Below, piece by piece: positions 42,249-51,508 of a DNA stretch of 64,000 nt (its first letter is position 1; every line of letters starts with the position of its first letter). The notes under the pieces are model-generated. The model did not search any database and was not told where the DNA came from. It saw only the letters and a list, made by a program, of their open reading frames with translations. The DNA is from JACPVF01 sp964502095. GTDB taxonomy: Bacteria > Chloroflexota > Anaerolineae > Anaerolineales > Villigracilaceae. A program made the translations under genes and the position numbers. Where the stretch lies: NCBI GenBank assembly GCA_964502095.1, contig CAZCUF010000011.1:1-64000 (forward strand). Reading direction: 5' to 3'.

Positions 42249-43430
42249 ATGAATAGATTATTTGCTTCGCGGCTGGGCTTCATTGCCTTCTCCGTTTTTA
42301 TAGTTCTGAGCGCGGCTCTGGCTGTGCTGGCTTATTCTTATGGAGGGGTGGATTTTGGAGTGTATTACGCGGCAGGACGCGTCCTTTTGCATGGCGGCAA
42401 TCCCTATGATTACGCTCAATTGTCGAAGGAAATCGTTTCGGTAACAGGGAAACTGAACAACCCGTATTATTATGCCCCGTGGTTTACCTGGTTTGCGCTT
42501 CCCTTTTCATTATTGTCTTTTCATACAGCCAGGTTGTGTTGGGCTGTGACGAATTATGCATTGTGGATCTGGTCTCTTTTCAACATCGATCATTTTATGA
42601 AGTGGAATCTGGCGGCCTGGAAGCGTTGGGGAATGTATCTTTTGGCAACGATCATCTTTGCCTGGGCTACCTGGGGCTCGGAACAGGCGGGAATTTTGAT
42701 TTTGTTCCTGCTTACGCTCCTGCTGTTTTCATTTGAAAAAGGACAATGGGCCTGGATGGGGGTTTGGATGTCACTGCTTCTGTTCAAGCCAAACATCACC
42801 GCTTTTCCAATTCTTATGCTGGTTGCGTGGCTGGTTTTTCGCAAACAATGGCGTCCTGTGATTTACATGATCGTTACGCTCTGCGTACTATCGATTCTTT
42901 CCCTGATGATTACGCCGGGCTGGTACCTGGCTCTGCTCCAGCCGGATAAACTGACAGGGCTTTCTTATACATTGAACGCGGCGGGCGGGGAACAAGTCCT
43001 CAGATATTCATCCACATTGCATGCCTGGCTTGCCGCCTACGGCGTGACAGGGTTCTGGGCTATTTTCATACAAGCGCTGGCAATTTTCCTGGTTTTGGGC
43101 GTTTCCCTTTGGCTCGTCCGCAGGGCGGATTCAATCGTCGAGTTCGCGGCTTATATTTTTCTCGCAAATTTCATCGTAACACCCTACGCGTTATTCTATG
43201 ATTATGTTGCTTTGACCCTGACCTTGTTCTTTGTGAACGCCGAATTGGCCCAGCAACGTTCGTTGAATTGGCTCCGGTATTCGATGAACCTGTTGCTGGC
43301 CGTCAGTTTATTGATCGGCGAAAACATCTCGTACCGATATTGGATGATCGTTATTTTGTCTGGCGCTGTGGTTGTGGCGGCTGGCCGCAAGGTTTTGGAA
43401 AGTAGGCCCGCTCTCGAATCGCCGCTTTGA
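42249..43430 (+). CDS. GT87-family (DUF2029) membrane mannosyltransferase-like protein
   Basis: 393 residues, about ten helices. Family features: VDFGVYYAAGRVLLHGGNPYD with the acidic loop residue, PYYYAPWFTWFALPFSLL, WGSEQAGILILFLL, and LLLFKPNITAFP. GT87 includes polyprenol-phosphate-mannose-dependent alpha-1,2 mannosyltransferases such as PimE. Sugar and acceptor here are unknown. A TAAAAT at 42228-42233 gives a short leader. It is a second GT-C gene outside the main glycan group, on the far side of mutS. Confidence 0.82.
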   Translation: MNRLFASRLGFIAFSVFIVLSAALAVLAYSYGGVDFGVYYAAGRVLLHGGNPYDYAQLSKEIVSVTGKLNNPYYYAPWFTWFALPFSLLSFHTARLCWAVTNYALWIWSLFNIDHFMKWNLAAWKRWGMYLLATIIFAWATWGSEQAGILILFLLTLLLFSFEKGQWAWMGVWMSLLLFKPNITAFPILMLVAWLVFRKQWRPVIYMIVTLCVLSILSLMITPGWYLALLQPDKLTGLSYTLNAAGGEQVLRYSSTLHAWLAAYGVTGFWAIFIQALAIFLVLGVSLWLVRRADSIVEFAAYIFLANFIVTPYALFYDYVALTLTLFFVNAELAQQRSLNWLRYSMNLLLAVSLLIGENISYRYWMIVILSGAVVVAAGRKVLESRPALESPL

Positions 43431-43454
43431 TTTTTCCACAAGTCGAAGTTGTAC

Positions 43455-43460
43455 TATAAT
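43455..43460 (+). promoter_or_regulatory. -10 box TATAAT of gpmA
   Basis: Perfect box 60 bases before gpmA; no convincing -35 at standard spacing. Confidence 0.5.
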
Positions 43461-43520
43461 TTTCCCGCAACATAAAAATTTATTGCTGTGAACGATTGGG
43501 CACAATAGCTAGGAGTCGCA

Positions 43521-44267
43521 ATGTATAAACTTGTACTGGTCCGTCACGGGCAAAGCACGTGGAACCTGGAGAACCGTTTCACCGGATGGACCGATGTGGA
43601 CCTGACCGATCAGGGCCGGGCCGAAGCACATTCGGCAGGAAAGCTTTTACGCGGGGAAGGTTATGCGTTTGATATGGCTTTTACATCGGTTTTGAAGCGG
43701 GCTATTAAAACGCTGTGGATCGTGCTGGAGGAAATGAATCTGGAGTGGATTCCGGTGACGCGCGCCTGGCAATTGAACGAGCGTCATTATGGCGCGTTGC
43801 AGGGCCTGAATAAAGCCGAAACGGCCGGGAAGTTCGGCGAGGCACAGGTCAAGCTGTGGCGTCGTTCGTACGATGTGCCTCCGCCCGCGCTGGATTTGAC
43901 CGATGAGCGCCATCCGCGCTTTGACCGCCGCTATGCGGATCTGACTCCCGAACAACTGCCCGCTACCGAGTCGCTTAAGATTACGCTTGAACGGGTTCTG
44001 CCTTACTGGCATTCAACCCTGACGCCCTCCATTAAATCGGGAAAGCACATCCTGCTTGTGGCGCATGGTAATTCCATCCGCGCTTTGGTGAAGCACCTCG
44101 ATAACATCTCCGATGCCGACATTTCGGAGTTGAATATTCCGACCGGCGTCCCGCTGGTCTATGAATTGGACGATAACCTCAAGCGGATCAAGAGCTATTA
44201 TCTGGGCGATCCTGAAGAAATCGCCAAGGCGGCCGCCGCAGTGGCTGCGCAGGCAAGCAAGAAGTAG
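43521..44267 (+). CDS. gpmA: 2,3-bisphosphoglycerate-dependent phosphoglycerate mutase
   Basis: 248 residues. Interconverts 3- and 2-phosphoglycerate in glycolysis. The phospho-histidine is H9 in VRHGQSTWNLENRFTGW, and the second catalytic histidine is in LLVAHGNSIRALVKHL. TSVLKRAIKT and ERHYGALQGLNKAE complete the signature. AGGAG precedes the ATG. Full length with a short Ala/Lys tail. Flanked by its own -10 box and a hairpin, so probably a single-gene unit. Confidence 0.95.
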   Translation: MYKLVLVRHGQSTWNLENRFTGWTDVDLTDQGRAEAHSAGKLLRGEGYAFDMAFTSVLKRAIKTLWIVLEEMNLEWIPVTRAWQLNERHYGALQGLNKAETAGKFGEAQVKLWRRSYDVPPPALDLTDERHPRFDRRYADLTPEQLPATESLKITLERVLPYWHSTLTPSIKSGKHILLVAHGNSIRALVKHLDNISDADISELNIPTGVPLVYELDDNLKRIKSYYLGDPEEIAKAAAAVAAQASKK

Positions 44268-44291
44268 GGCTTCCATTGACTGGATGTATCG

Positions 44292-44320
44292 GACCCTAAA
44301 GGATATCGGCCTTTAGGGTC
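44292..44320 (+). terminator. Hairpin after gpmA
   Basis: Perfect 11-pair stem GACCCTAAAGG/CCTTTAGGGTC with a 7-base loop. The region after it (TGTGCGTTAAAAATT) has no T-run, so read-through into the oxidase gene is possible. Confidence 0.65.
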
Positions 44321-44340
44321 TGTGCGTTAAAAATTAAAAC

Positions 44341-47256
44341 ATGACTCTGCCTCAGGAATTGATTGCCGAATTAAAAAAGAATCTTTCAGGCTCCATCCGC
44401 GATGACCGGGCCGCGAGGATTCTTTACAGCACGGACGCATCGATTTATCAGATCGAGCCGCTGGGCGTGGTCATCCCCCGCGACCAGGACGATTTGCAGA
44501 TGACGGTTGAATTGGCCGCCCGATACAACGTGCCGATTCTGCCGCGCGGGTCGGGCACATCGCTGGCGGGGCAGGCGGTCGGCGCGGCACTGATCGTGGA
44601 TTGCTCGCGCTGGCTCGACCGCATTATAGAAGTTAATCCAGAAGAGAAAACGGCAATTGTCGAACCGGGGGTGATTTTATCTGCTTTGAACAAAGCCCTT
44701 GCGAAATATGATTTGCAATTTGGCCCCGATCCTGCGTCAGCGGAACGCGCTACGCTGGGCGGCGTGATCGCCAATAATGCTACCGGCGCCCACTCAATTT
44801 TATATGGCATGACTGCCGATCATTTGCTTTCCGCGGATGTGATCATGGCGGACGGAAGCGCCGCAACCTGGGGAGTTGTTGATCATAGTCAAATCCGTGG
44901 CGGCCAGTCTTTGTTTTCGGCTGTGTTGGCGTCTGTCTCTGAAATTCGCGCGAAATACGCGGACGCGGTCAGGCAACATTATCCTCAATCGTGGCGCAAT
45001 TCGGCGGGTTATCGAATCAATTATCTCCTGCCTTATTCGCCTTCCAAGCCGCCGCGCTGGGAGGGCGAATATCCCAAACGCGAATCTTCAACGTTGAATC
45101 TCGCGCCTTTGCTGGCAGGCAGTGAAGGGACGCTGGCGGTCATCCGCCGCGCCAAAGTGAATTTGGTGCCAAAGCCGAAGCATACCGTTCTCGCGGTGCT
45201 TACTTATCGAAGCATTGACGAAGCCTGCGATGATGTGCCGCGCTTGCTGGAGCATGAGCCCTCTGCGATTGAACTGATTCCGTATTCCATTGTTCGGTTG
45301 GCGCAATCCGTCCCTGCATACGCGGCGCAAGCCGCGATCTTGCCGGGCGATGCACCGGCGTTGTTGATCGTCGAATTTAGCGGCGGCCAGTTTTCGGCGT
45401 TGAGCGATGCGGCGCGGGCGCTGAATCCCGCGCGCGTGGCGGAATCGGTTGAAGATCAAACGCGCATCTGGAACGTTCGTAAAGTGGGGCTGGGTATTCT
45501 GGCTTCGCGTACAAGCGACGCGAAGACCACCGCGTTCATCGAAGACTGTGCCATTCCTGTGACGCGGCTCGGCGAATTTGTGCGCGGTGTGGAGCTAATC
45601 ATGCGCGCGCATCAGACGGAGGCGGAGTTTTACGCGCACGCTTCGGCGGGCTGTTTGCATATCCGCCCGATTTTGGATTTGAAGAAGAATGCGCCTGCTT
45701 TGCGCTCGATCGCCGAGTCTGTTTTGAAATTGACTCTCTCATTGGGCGGATCGATGAGCAGTGAACACGGCGACGGACTGGCGCGTTCGGAATGGCTGAG
45801 ACAAATTTACGGCGATGAAGTACTCGCGGCATTCCGGACCTTGAAGCGGGCCGCAGACCCTAAAGGGATTCTCAACCCCGGCAAGATACTCGACGCGCCG
45901 CCCATGGATGTTAATCTGCGGTTTAATCCCAATTATCGAACTACGACATGGAAATCTGTCCTGCACTTTCCGCATCAGAGCGGTTTGGCCGGGGCAATCG
46001 AACAGTGCAACGGACAGGGCGTGTGCAGAAAATCCGATGGCGCGATGTGCCCGTCGTTTCAGGCTACGCGCGAGGAAATGCACTCGACGCGCGGACGCGC
46101 GAATCTGTTGCGCGCGTTGATCTCAACGCCCATACCCGCGCGCTTCAGCTTGAAGTTGGATGAGTCCGCCGCTGAGGCGCTCGACCTATGCCTCGCTTGT
46201 AAAGCCTGCAAAGCGGAATGTCCCTCCGGCGTGGATATGGCCAAGCTGAAATATTCATTCGAGTCGGAATACTATAAAACGCATCGGCGGCCCCTGCGCG
46301 ATTATTTATTCGGTTACTTCCATGTGGTTTCCGCCTGGCTCGCGCCGATTGCTCCGCTTGCGAACTATGTGATGCAAGCAAAATGGACGCGCGAGGCCAT
46401 TTCCGAAATTGCCGGGATTACCAAAGCGCGCCCGTTCCCGAAATACGCGCACAGGCTGGCGAAAGTAAGTCTGCCTTCGAACGACGCTTCGCGTAAGGTT
46501 TTATTTTTAGCGGATGCGTTTACCCATTATGTGGAGCCGCGCGTTGAACAGGCCGCCTTCGATGTGTTGGCGCGCGCCGGTTACGAAGTTCAAGTTCTGC
46601 CGATTCTTGGGGCAGGGGCGTCCCTGCTTTCAAAAGGATTTGCGGAGGCCGCGCGCCGTCACGCTGAGCGCGTTTTGAAATCGATTCATCGGCTCGATCC
46701 TGATTCGTCTGCTGTTGTGATCGGATTGGAACCGCCGGAGATCTATTGTTTCAAACACGATTATTCCGATTTCTTCCCGGAGCGGCGCGCCGAACTGGAA
46801 AAATTGTCGCGCCGCGCGTGGCTGATGGATGAGTTCCTAATGCGCTCGAGAGAATTTGACAAACTTCGCGTAGCCACTTTAGGACAAGATTTTAGGCCCA
46901 TAAATAAGAAACGAAAAATACTCTTCCAGCCCCACTGTCATCAGCGCGCTGAAGCGCCGGCAGACGACGGCTTGCCGAACGGTGCCGATGCGACGGTTTC
47001 GCTGTTACAAAGCTTTGGCTGGGAGGTTGAGTTGGTCAGTGGGGGGTGTTGCGGCATGGCCGGGACGTTCGGCTATGAGGCGGAGCATTATGAGTTATCG
47101 CAAAAAATTGGCAGGCTGAATCTTTTTCCTGCGGCGTGGAATCAGCCGGATGCGCTGATCGTCTCCACGGGTTCCGCGTGCAGGATGCAGGTCGAGCAGG
47201 GAACCGCAATTCCAGCGATTCATCCCATTGTTTTGGTGGCGGAATCTTTGTTGTAA
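44341..47256 (+). CDS. FAD-linked oxidase fused to Fe-S and CCG domains (D-lactate/glycolate dehydrogenase-like)
   Basis: 971 residues. The N-terminal part is a VAO-type FAD domain (LPRGSGTSLAGQAVG, FGPDPASAERATLGGVIANNATG) with the FAD-oxidase C-terminal domain ending in SSEHGDGLARS. It is followed by Fe-S cysteines (CNGQGVCRKS...MCPSF; CLACKACKAECPSGVDM) and two cysteine-rich CCG-type regions (HCHQRAEAP; SGGCCGMAGTFGYE). This is the YdiJ / GlcD-GlcF fusion plan, oxidising a 2-hydroxyacid and passing electrons to Fe-S carriers. Substrate not readable. It converges with the TrmH gene, with no terminator between. Confidence 0.9.
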   Translation: MTLPQELIAELKKNLSGSIRDDRAARILYSTDASIYQIEPLGVVIPRDQDDLQMTVELAARYNVPILPRGSGTSLAGQAVGAALIVDCSRWLDRIIEVNPEEKTAIVEPGVILSALNKALAKYDLQFGPDPASAERATLGGVIANNATGAHSILYGMTADHLLSADVIMADGSAATWGVVDHSQIRGGQSLFSAVLASVSEIRAKYADAVRQHYPQSWRNSAGYRINYLLPYSPSKPPRWEGEYPKRESSTLNLAPLLAGSEGTLAVIRRAKVNLVPKPKHTVLAVLTYRSIDEACDDVPRLLEHEPSAIELIPYSIVRLAQSVPAYAAQAAILPGDAPALLIVEFSGGQFSALSDAARALNPARVAESVEDQTRIWNVRKVGLGILASRTSDAKTTAFIEDCAIPVTRLGEFVRGVELIMRAHQTEAEFYAHASAGCLHIRPILDLKKNAPALRSIAESVLKLTLSLGGSMSSEHGDGLARSEWLRQIYGDEVLAAFRTLKRAADPKGILNPGKILDAPPMDVNLRFNPNYRTTTWKSVLHFPHQSGLAGAIEQCNGQGVCRKSDGAMCPSFQATREEMHSTRGRANLLRALISTPIPARFSLKLDESAAEALDLCLACKACKAECPSGVDMAKLKYSFESEYYKTHRRPLRDYLFGYFHVVSAWLAPIAPLANYVMQAKWTREAISEIAGITKARPFPKYAHRLAKVSLPSNDASRKVLFLADAFTHYVEPRVEQAAFDVLARAGYEVQVLPILGAGASLLSKGFAEAARRHAERVLKSIHRLDPDSSAVVIGLEPPEIYCFKHDYSDFFPERRAELEKLSRRAWLMDEFLMRSREFDKLRVATLGQDFRPINKKRKILFQPHCHQRAEAPADDGLPNGADATVSLLQSFGWEVELVSGGCCGMAGTFGYEAEHYELSQKIGRLNLFPAAWNQPDALIVSTGSACRMQVEQGTAIPAIHPIVLVAESLL

Positions 47257-47281
47257 TCCGTTCCTGTTGTTGTCAATACGT

Positions 47282-47929
47282 TCATAGTTTCCCTTGTTGG
47301 CTGGTAAGCGCGTAAGCCGCCGCGCCGAAAGCTACGCTCACGTTGAATGACCGTTTACCGCCGCGCATGGGGAGATAAACAATCTGTTCCGCAAGATTCA
47401 ATAATCCGGGGTCAACGCCCGTGACTTCATTGCCAACGACCAGGACTGTCTTTCGATGCAAATTTGCTTTGGCGAGCGATGTTGCCGAGTTGGTTAGTTC
47501 CAATGTCCAGATCGCCCAGCCTTCAATCTTCAACTGATCTGCAAGTTTCACCGCGTCTTTATGGGCCGACCACGTTACGTACTTTTCCGCGCCGAGCGCG
47601 GTCTTTTTCACTTCGTCTTTTTCCGGCGTGGGCGTTATGCCGCACAGGTACGCGTGAGTAAATCCGAATCCATCGGCAGAACGGAGAATCGAGCCGACGT
47701 TCCAGGCCGAGCGCAGGTTGTCCGCCAGCACTGCCAGCTCATATTTCCGCTCGAGCCCTTGATCTTCTCCTGGCAGGTCTTCGCGCGCGAGCGGCTGGTT
47801 GGACACAGCGCGCGTCTCGCTCAAGCAGTGCGGACAGCGCTCGCCAAAAGGATGGTCTTTTACCAAAGGGTAACGCAAGCCGCAGGCTGGATTCTGGCAG
47901 ACGCGAATTTCAAATGAATCAATCGTCAT
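47282..47929 (-). CDS. SpoU/TrmH RNA 2'-O-methyltransferase with N-terminal zinc ribbon
   Basis: 215 residues. Residues 8-40 hold a zinc-ribbon pair (CQNPACGLRY, CPHC). The rest is a SPOUT methyltransferase with its three motifs: AWNVGSILRSADGFG, VLVVGNEVTGVDP and LPMRGGKRSFNVSVAFG. It would methylate a ribose in tRNA or rRNA; the site is unknown. A minus-strand TATAAT at 47938-47943 lies only 8 bases before the ATG. The divergent neighbour also modifies RNA. Confidence 0.88.
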   Translation of the reverse strand: MTIDSFEIRVCQNPACGLRYPLVKDHPFGERCPHCLSETRAVSNQPLAREDLPGEDQGLERKYELAVLADNLRSAWNVGSILRSADGFGFTHAYLCGITPTPEKDEVKKTALGAEKYVTWSAHKDAVKLADQLKIEGWAIWTLELTNSATSLAKANLHRKTVLVVGNEVTGVDPGLLNLAEQIVYLPMRGGKRSFNVSVAFGAAAYALTSQQGKL

Positions 47930-47933
47930 CGGG

Positions 47934-47945
47934 TATGATTATATA
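47934..47945. promoter_or_regulatory. Overlapping divergent -10 region
   Basis: TATGATTATATA contains TATAAT on the minus strand (47938-47943) and TATGAT/TATATA on the plus strand. Both RNA-modification genes would start within about 10 bases of it. Confidence 0.42.
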
Positions 47946-48504
47946 CGTGCCTGTGATCCTGTTCAATAAGCCCTATGGTGTGCTTTCGCAGTTTACTAAT
48001 GAAGGCACAGGTCATCCCACGCTCAAGGATTTCATTGATGTTCCCGACGTGTATGCGGCAGGCCGTCTCGACCGCGATTCGGAAGGCTTGCTGATTCTTA
48101 CCGATGACGGCGCGCTGATCAAGAGACTGACAGATCCCGAATATCATCTTGAAAAAACATATTGGGCGTTGGCGGAGGGAAACCCGACTCGCGATGCGCT
48201 TTCGCGGCTCGAGCGCGGGATTCAACTTAAGGAATATAGGACGCGCCCCGCGCAAGTCCGCCTCATCCCGGACCCAAACCTGCCGCCGCGGCCGAAACCG
48301 GTCACCCCGCATGGACCGACCGTCTGGCTTGAGATCAGGCTGAGGGAGGGGAAGAAGCGGCAAATCCGCCACATGACGGCCGCGGTTGGCTTGTTCACGC
48401 TCAGGCTGGTGCGCGTGGCGATCGGTCCGATTCAGCTTGGCGATCTTCAACCCGGTCAATGGCGCGCGCTGACATCTGCCGAGCGAGAATCTCTCAATTC
48501 ATAA
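47935..48504 (+). CDS. Pseudouridine synthase, RsuA/RluE family
   Basis: About 189 residues. The sequence VILFNKPYGVLSQFT and the catalytic-aspartate motif AAGRLDRDSEGLLILTDDG are those of RluE/RsuA enzymes, and GKKRQIRHMTAAVG lies near the end. There is no N-terminal S4 domain. The start is uncertain: ATG 47935, or GTG 47947/47953 if the overlapping -10 box is used; an ATG at 47914 would overlap the divergent gene. It isomerises a uridine in rRNA. Confidence 0.87.
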   Translation: MIIYVPVILFNKPYGVLSQFTNEGTGHPTLKDFIDVPDVYAAGRLDRDSEGLLILTDDGALIKRLTDPEYHLEKTYWALAEGNPTRDALSRLERGIQLKEYRTRPAQVRLIPDPNLPPRPKPVTPHGPTVWLEIRLREGKKRQIRHMTAAVGLFTLRLVRVAIGPIQLGDLQPGQWRALTSAERESLNS

Positions 48505-48509
48505 ACGGG

Positions 48510-48515
48510 TATAAT
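48510..48515 (+). promoter_or_regulatory. -10 box TATAAT of the CAP-LysM gene
   Basis: Perfect box 9 bases before the ATG at 48525, so the leader can be only a few bases. Confidence 0.5.
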
Positions 48516-48524
48516 TTTTTCAAG

Positions 48525-49526
48525 ATGATTCGAATTCACGCGATTTTTCTGGCGCTCAGTTTACTTGTCGCACTGACGGCTGGTTTATATCCTATTGATG
48601 TGCGCGCGCGGTCGTCCGGTTCTATTCTGCCGCAAACAGGTTCCGATCTGCTGGCGGCTGTGAATGCTTTGCGCGCTTCTCATGGACTGCCACCTTATAA
48701 TGCCAATTCGATTTTGATGCAGATCGCGCAAAACCAGGCGGATTATTTGGCCGCGACCGGCGGCGCTTCGGGTCATGTTGGCCCGGGCGGGACTCGTCCA
48801 GTGGATCGCGCGGCCGCGGCAGGCTATCCTGTGAGCAGTTTCTTCTCTGAGAATTGGTGGGGCGGCGCGGGGCTTTCACCTGCCGGCGCCGTGAGCGCGT
48901 GGCAGGGCGACGCTCCGCACTTGAACACGATGCTCTCTCAGAATCTTATCGACGCGGGCGCGGGCGTGAGCAAAGCAGGCGGGACGGTATATTACGTATT
49001 GGATGCCGGAGCGCCGGCGGGATCGAACGCAGGCCCCGGTGGAACGGAAAACAACCCTGTGGTAACGCCCGGCACGCCCCAGTCTTCGCAATATATCGTG
49101 CCTGTGACCACCAGTACGCCGCGCTCTGACGGATTGGTCTATCACGAAGTCGCCTATGGTCAGACTTTGTGGAGTATCGCCATTGCTTATGGCACGACGA
49201 TCGAGAGCATCAAACAACTAAATGGCTTGACGTCCATTGATATTATTCTCGGCCAGAAATTGTTGATTCGAAAAGGCCCTACGCCGATACCGGAAACGCC
49301 GACTCTGATCGCCACGTCCACGTTGACGCCGTTGCTTCCCACCTCGACCCCGACTCTGGTTCAAACAGTACCCGGGACTGATGCGGCCTCTGATACGCCC
49401 ACGCCGACGGCAAAACCTTCTTCCCCGTCCGCCAGCAGGCTCAACCTCACAGCCCTTTTGATCATTGGAGGCGCTTTGCTGTTCGCGGCATTAGGCACCT
49501 GGCTGGGGACTCGAAAACCGGTTTGA
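48525..49526 (+). CDS. Exported CAP-domain protein with LysM and C-terminal anchor
   Basis: 333 residues from the ATG at 48525. Signal peptide (about 1-27), CAP/SCP domain (about 42-165: DLLAAVNALRASHGLPPY, IAQNQADYLAATG, SENWW, NTMLSQNLIDAG), LysM (about 205-248: YGQTLWSIAIAYGTTIESIKQLNGL), Thr/Pro linker, and a final helix (about 305-327). It is a cell-wall-bound surface protein. The CAP histidines/glutamates are partly kept; enzymatic activity is uncertain. Confidence 0.88.
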   Translation: MIRIHAIFLALSLLVALTAGLYPIDVRARSSGSILPQTGSDLLAAVNALRASHGLPPYNANSILMQIAQNQADYLAATGGASGHVGPGGTRPVDRAAAAGYPVSSFFSENWWGGAGLSPAGAVSAWQGDAPHLNTMLSQNLIDAGAGVSKAGGTVYYVLDAGAPAGSNAGPGGTENNPVVTPGTPQSSQYIVPVTTSTPRSDGLVYHEVAYGQTLWSIAIAYGTTIESIKQLNGLTSIDIILGQKLLIRKGPTPIPETPTLIATSTLTPLLPTSTPTLVQTVPGTDAASDTPTPTAKPSSPSASRLNLTALLIIGGALLFAALGTWLGTRKPV

Positions 49527-49693
49527 GCCGATCCGCTTCATGAAAAGACTCGATCAACTGACCTTTACCGATTTCCGCTTATCTAACCCGCGCTGTCCGA
49601 TGCGGCGCTGAATAGTCTCTGTAACCATAAAGCCGGTCTGACCAAAACAAATTCTCAGGGGACGGGAATTATGGTATCCTCGATTCCCCACCT

Positions 49694-51496
49694 ATGAAAC
49701 CCTTACTTCGTCTTCGCGGCTTCTTGAAGCCGTATGCCTGGCAAATTGCCGCCAACCTCGCCTGCCTCTTCCTGGCCACCGGCTTGTCGTTGATTATTCC
49801 GCAGATCATCGAGCAAATCGTTGACGACGGCCTGATTAAAGGCGAAGTTCAATATTTAATTCGTTCCGCCGTCATTCTCCTCCTGCTGGGTCTGGTCACC
49901 GCGCTTCTCAATTTGGGACAACGTTATCTTTCAGAATGGACCGCGGCGCGCATTGGATACGATCTTCGTAATGCCATGTACGACCGCATTCAGTATCTTA
50001 CTTTTACCTATCACGATCACGCCCAGACCGGCCAACTGATCTCGCGCTGTATCGAAGATGTGCGCGCCATACAAAATTTCGCGGGCGACGGCATCCTTCA
50101 GATCGTTCAACTGCTTTTCATGTCGGTTGGCGTAATTACGCTTCTGGTGCTCGCCAACCCGATGCTGGCTCTTATTTCACTTCTGCCGTTAATTCCGATG
50201 ATCATGATGACGGCCGATTTTGGGAACAGGGCGACGCGCCTGTTCTACAACGTGGACTTGACGCTCGGCGACCTGTCTTCGCGCTTGCAGGAGAACGTCT
50301 CCGGCGTTCAAGTGGTACGCGCCTTTGCGCGTGAACCGTACGAGATCGACCGTTTTGAAAAAGCCAACCGCCAGTACTTCGATTCGCGCATCAAGGTTAT
50401 GAGCGAGTGGGCGAAAGTAATGCCCACCACAAACCTTCTGATCACGCTTGGGACGATTCTGATTCTGATCTTCGGCGGTCAGCTGGTTTTGCAGGGCCGG
50501 ATGACAGTTGGCGAACTTGTGGCTTTCAATTCTTATGTGCTTATGCTCTCGGCGCCGGTGCAACAGATCGCGTGGATGGTCAATGGCGCGGGCGAAGCCG
50601 CGGCGGGCGCGCAACGTGTGCTGGAGATCATCGAAACGGAACCGGAGATCGAGTCGCCGCCGGATGCGGTCACGCTTCCGCCTTTGACGGGACGCGTCGT
50701 CTTCCAGCACGTCTCGCTTCGCTATCTCGACGAAAAATCGGTTGCCCTTTCGGATATTGACCTCGACGTTCAGCCGAATCAGATCGTTGCGCTTATCGGG
50801 CAAACCGGCTCGGGAAAGACCTCGCTCGTCAACCTGATCCCCCGCTTTTACGATGTGATGGACGGCGCGGTGCTGGTGGATGGCATGGATGTTCGGAAGG
50901 TGGATTTGATTTCACTGCGCAAGCAGATTGGCATCGTCCTACAAACTTCATTGCTGTTTTCGGATACGATCAAGGCCAATATCGCGTATGGGAGGCCCAA
51001 GGCCAGCGACGATGATGTGGTCGCGGCGGCCAGGGCCGCGCAGGCGCATGAATTTATCCGCGGCTTTCCAAAAGGCTACGACACAATTGTTGGCGAACGC
51101 GGCGTGACGCTTTCCGGCGGCCAGCGCCAGCGCGTGGCGATTGCGCGCGCGTTGTTGATGAATCCGCGCATTCTTATTCTGGACGATTCAACCTCCTCAG
51201 TCGATACGCAGACCGAGAAATTAATTCAGGAGGCGCTCGACCGCCTGATGGAAGGCCGCACTACTTTTGTGATCGCCCATCGCCTGTCCACGGTGCGCCG
51301 CGCGGATTTGATCCTCGTCATGGACAATGGCCGCATTGTCCAGCGCGGCAGGCACGAGGAACTTTTGGCGCAAGGCGGCCTGTATCGCGAAATTCACGAT
51401 TTGCAACTCAATCAAAACCGCGCCTTCATGGATACTCTCGAGGAGATCAAACCCGCTGAAACCGCGCGCCCCTCTGTCGATCGTTCGCTTTCATAA
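49694..51496 (+). CDS. ABC exporter half-transporter A (type IV, degenerate Walker B)
   Basis: 600 residues: six helices (about 15-300) and an ATPase (about 340-580) with Walker A GQTGSGKTS, signature LSGGQRQRVAIARAL and Walker B ILILDDSTSSVD. The catalytic Glu after Walker B is Asp here, which marks one degenerate ATP site. The next gene supplies the other half, so the pair is a heterodimeric exporter like BmrCD, LmrCD or TM287/288. The exported compound may be lipid, drug or peptide. A TATCCT box lies at 49675-49680. Confidence 0.9.
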   Translation: MKPLLRLRGFLKPYAWQIAANLACLFLATGLSLIIPQIIEQIVDDGLIKGEVQYLIRSAVILLLLGLVTALLNLGQRYLSEWTAARIGYDLRNAMYDRIQYLTFTYHDHAQTGQLISRCIEDVRAIQNFAGDGILQIVQLLFMSVGVITLLVLANPMLALISLLPLIPMIMMTADFGNRATRLFYNVDLTLGDLSSRLQENVSGVQVVRAFAREPYEIDRFEKANRQYFDSRIKVMSEWAKVMPTTNLLITLGTILILIFGGQLVLQGRMTVGELVAFNSYVLMLSAPVQQIAWMVNGAGEAAAGAQRVLEIIETEPEIESPPDAVTLPPLTGRVVFQHVSLRYLDEKSVALSDIDLDVQPNQIVALIGQTGSGKTSLVNLIPRFYDVMDGAVLVDGMDVRKVDLISLRKQIGIVLQTSLLFSDTIKANIAYGRPKASDDDVVAAARAAQAHEFIRGFPKGYDTIVGERGVTLSGGQRQRVAIARALLMNPRILILDDSTSSVDTQTEKLIQEALDRLMEGRTTFVIAHRLSTVRRADLILVMDNGRIVQRGRHEELLAQGGLYREIHDLQLNQNRAFMDTLEEIKPAETARPSVDRSLS

Positions 51497-51508
51497 TATG
51501 CAGTGATC

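Noticed and set aside
49540..49611. Small frame MKRLDQLTFTDFRLSNPRCP... (23 codons) upstream of the ABC exporter, a possible third leader peptide
   Set aside because: No ribosome site, no promoter at good spacing and no terminator hairpin after it; worth revisiting only if conserved.
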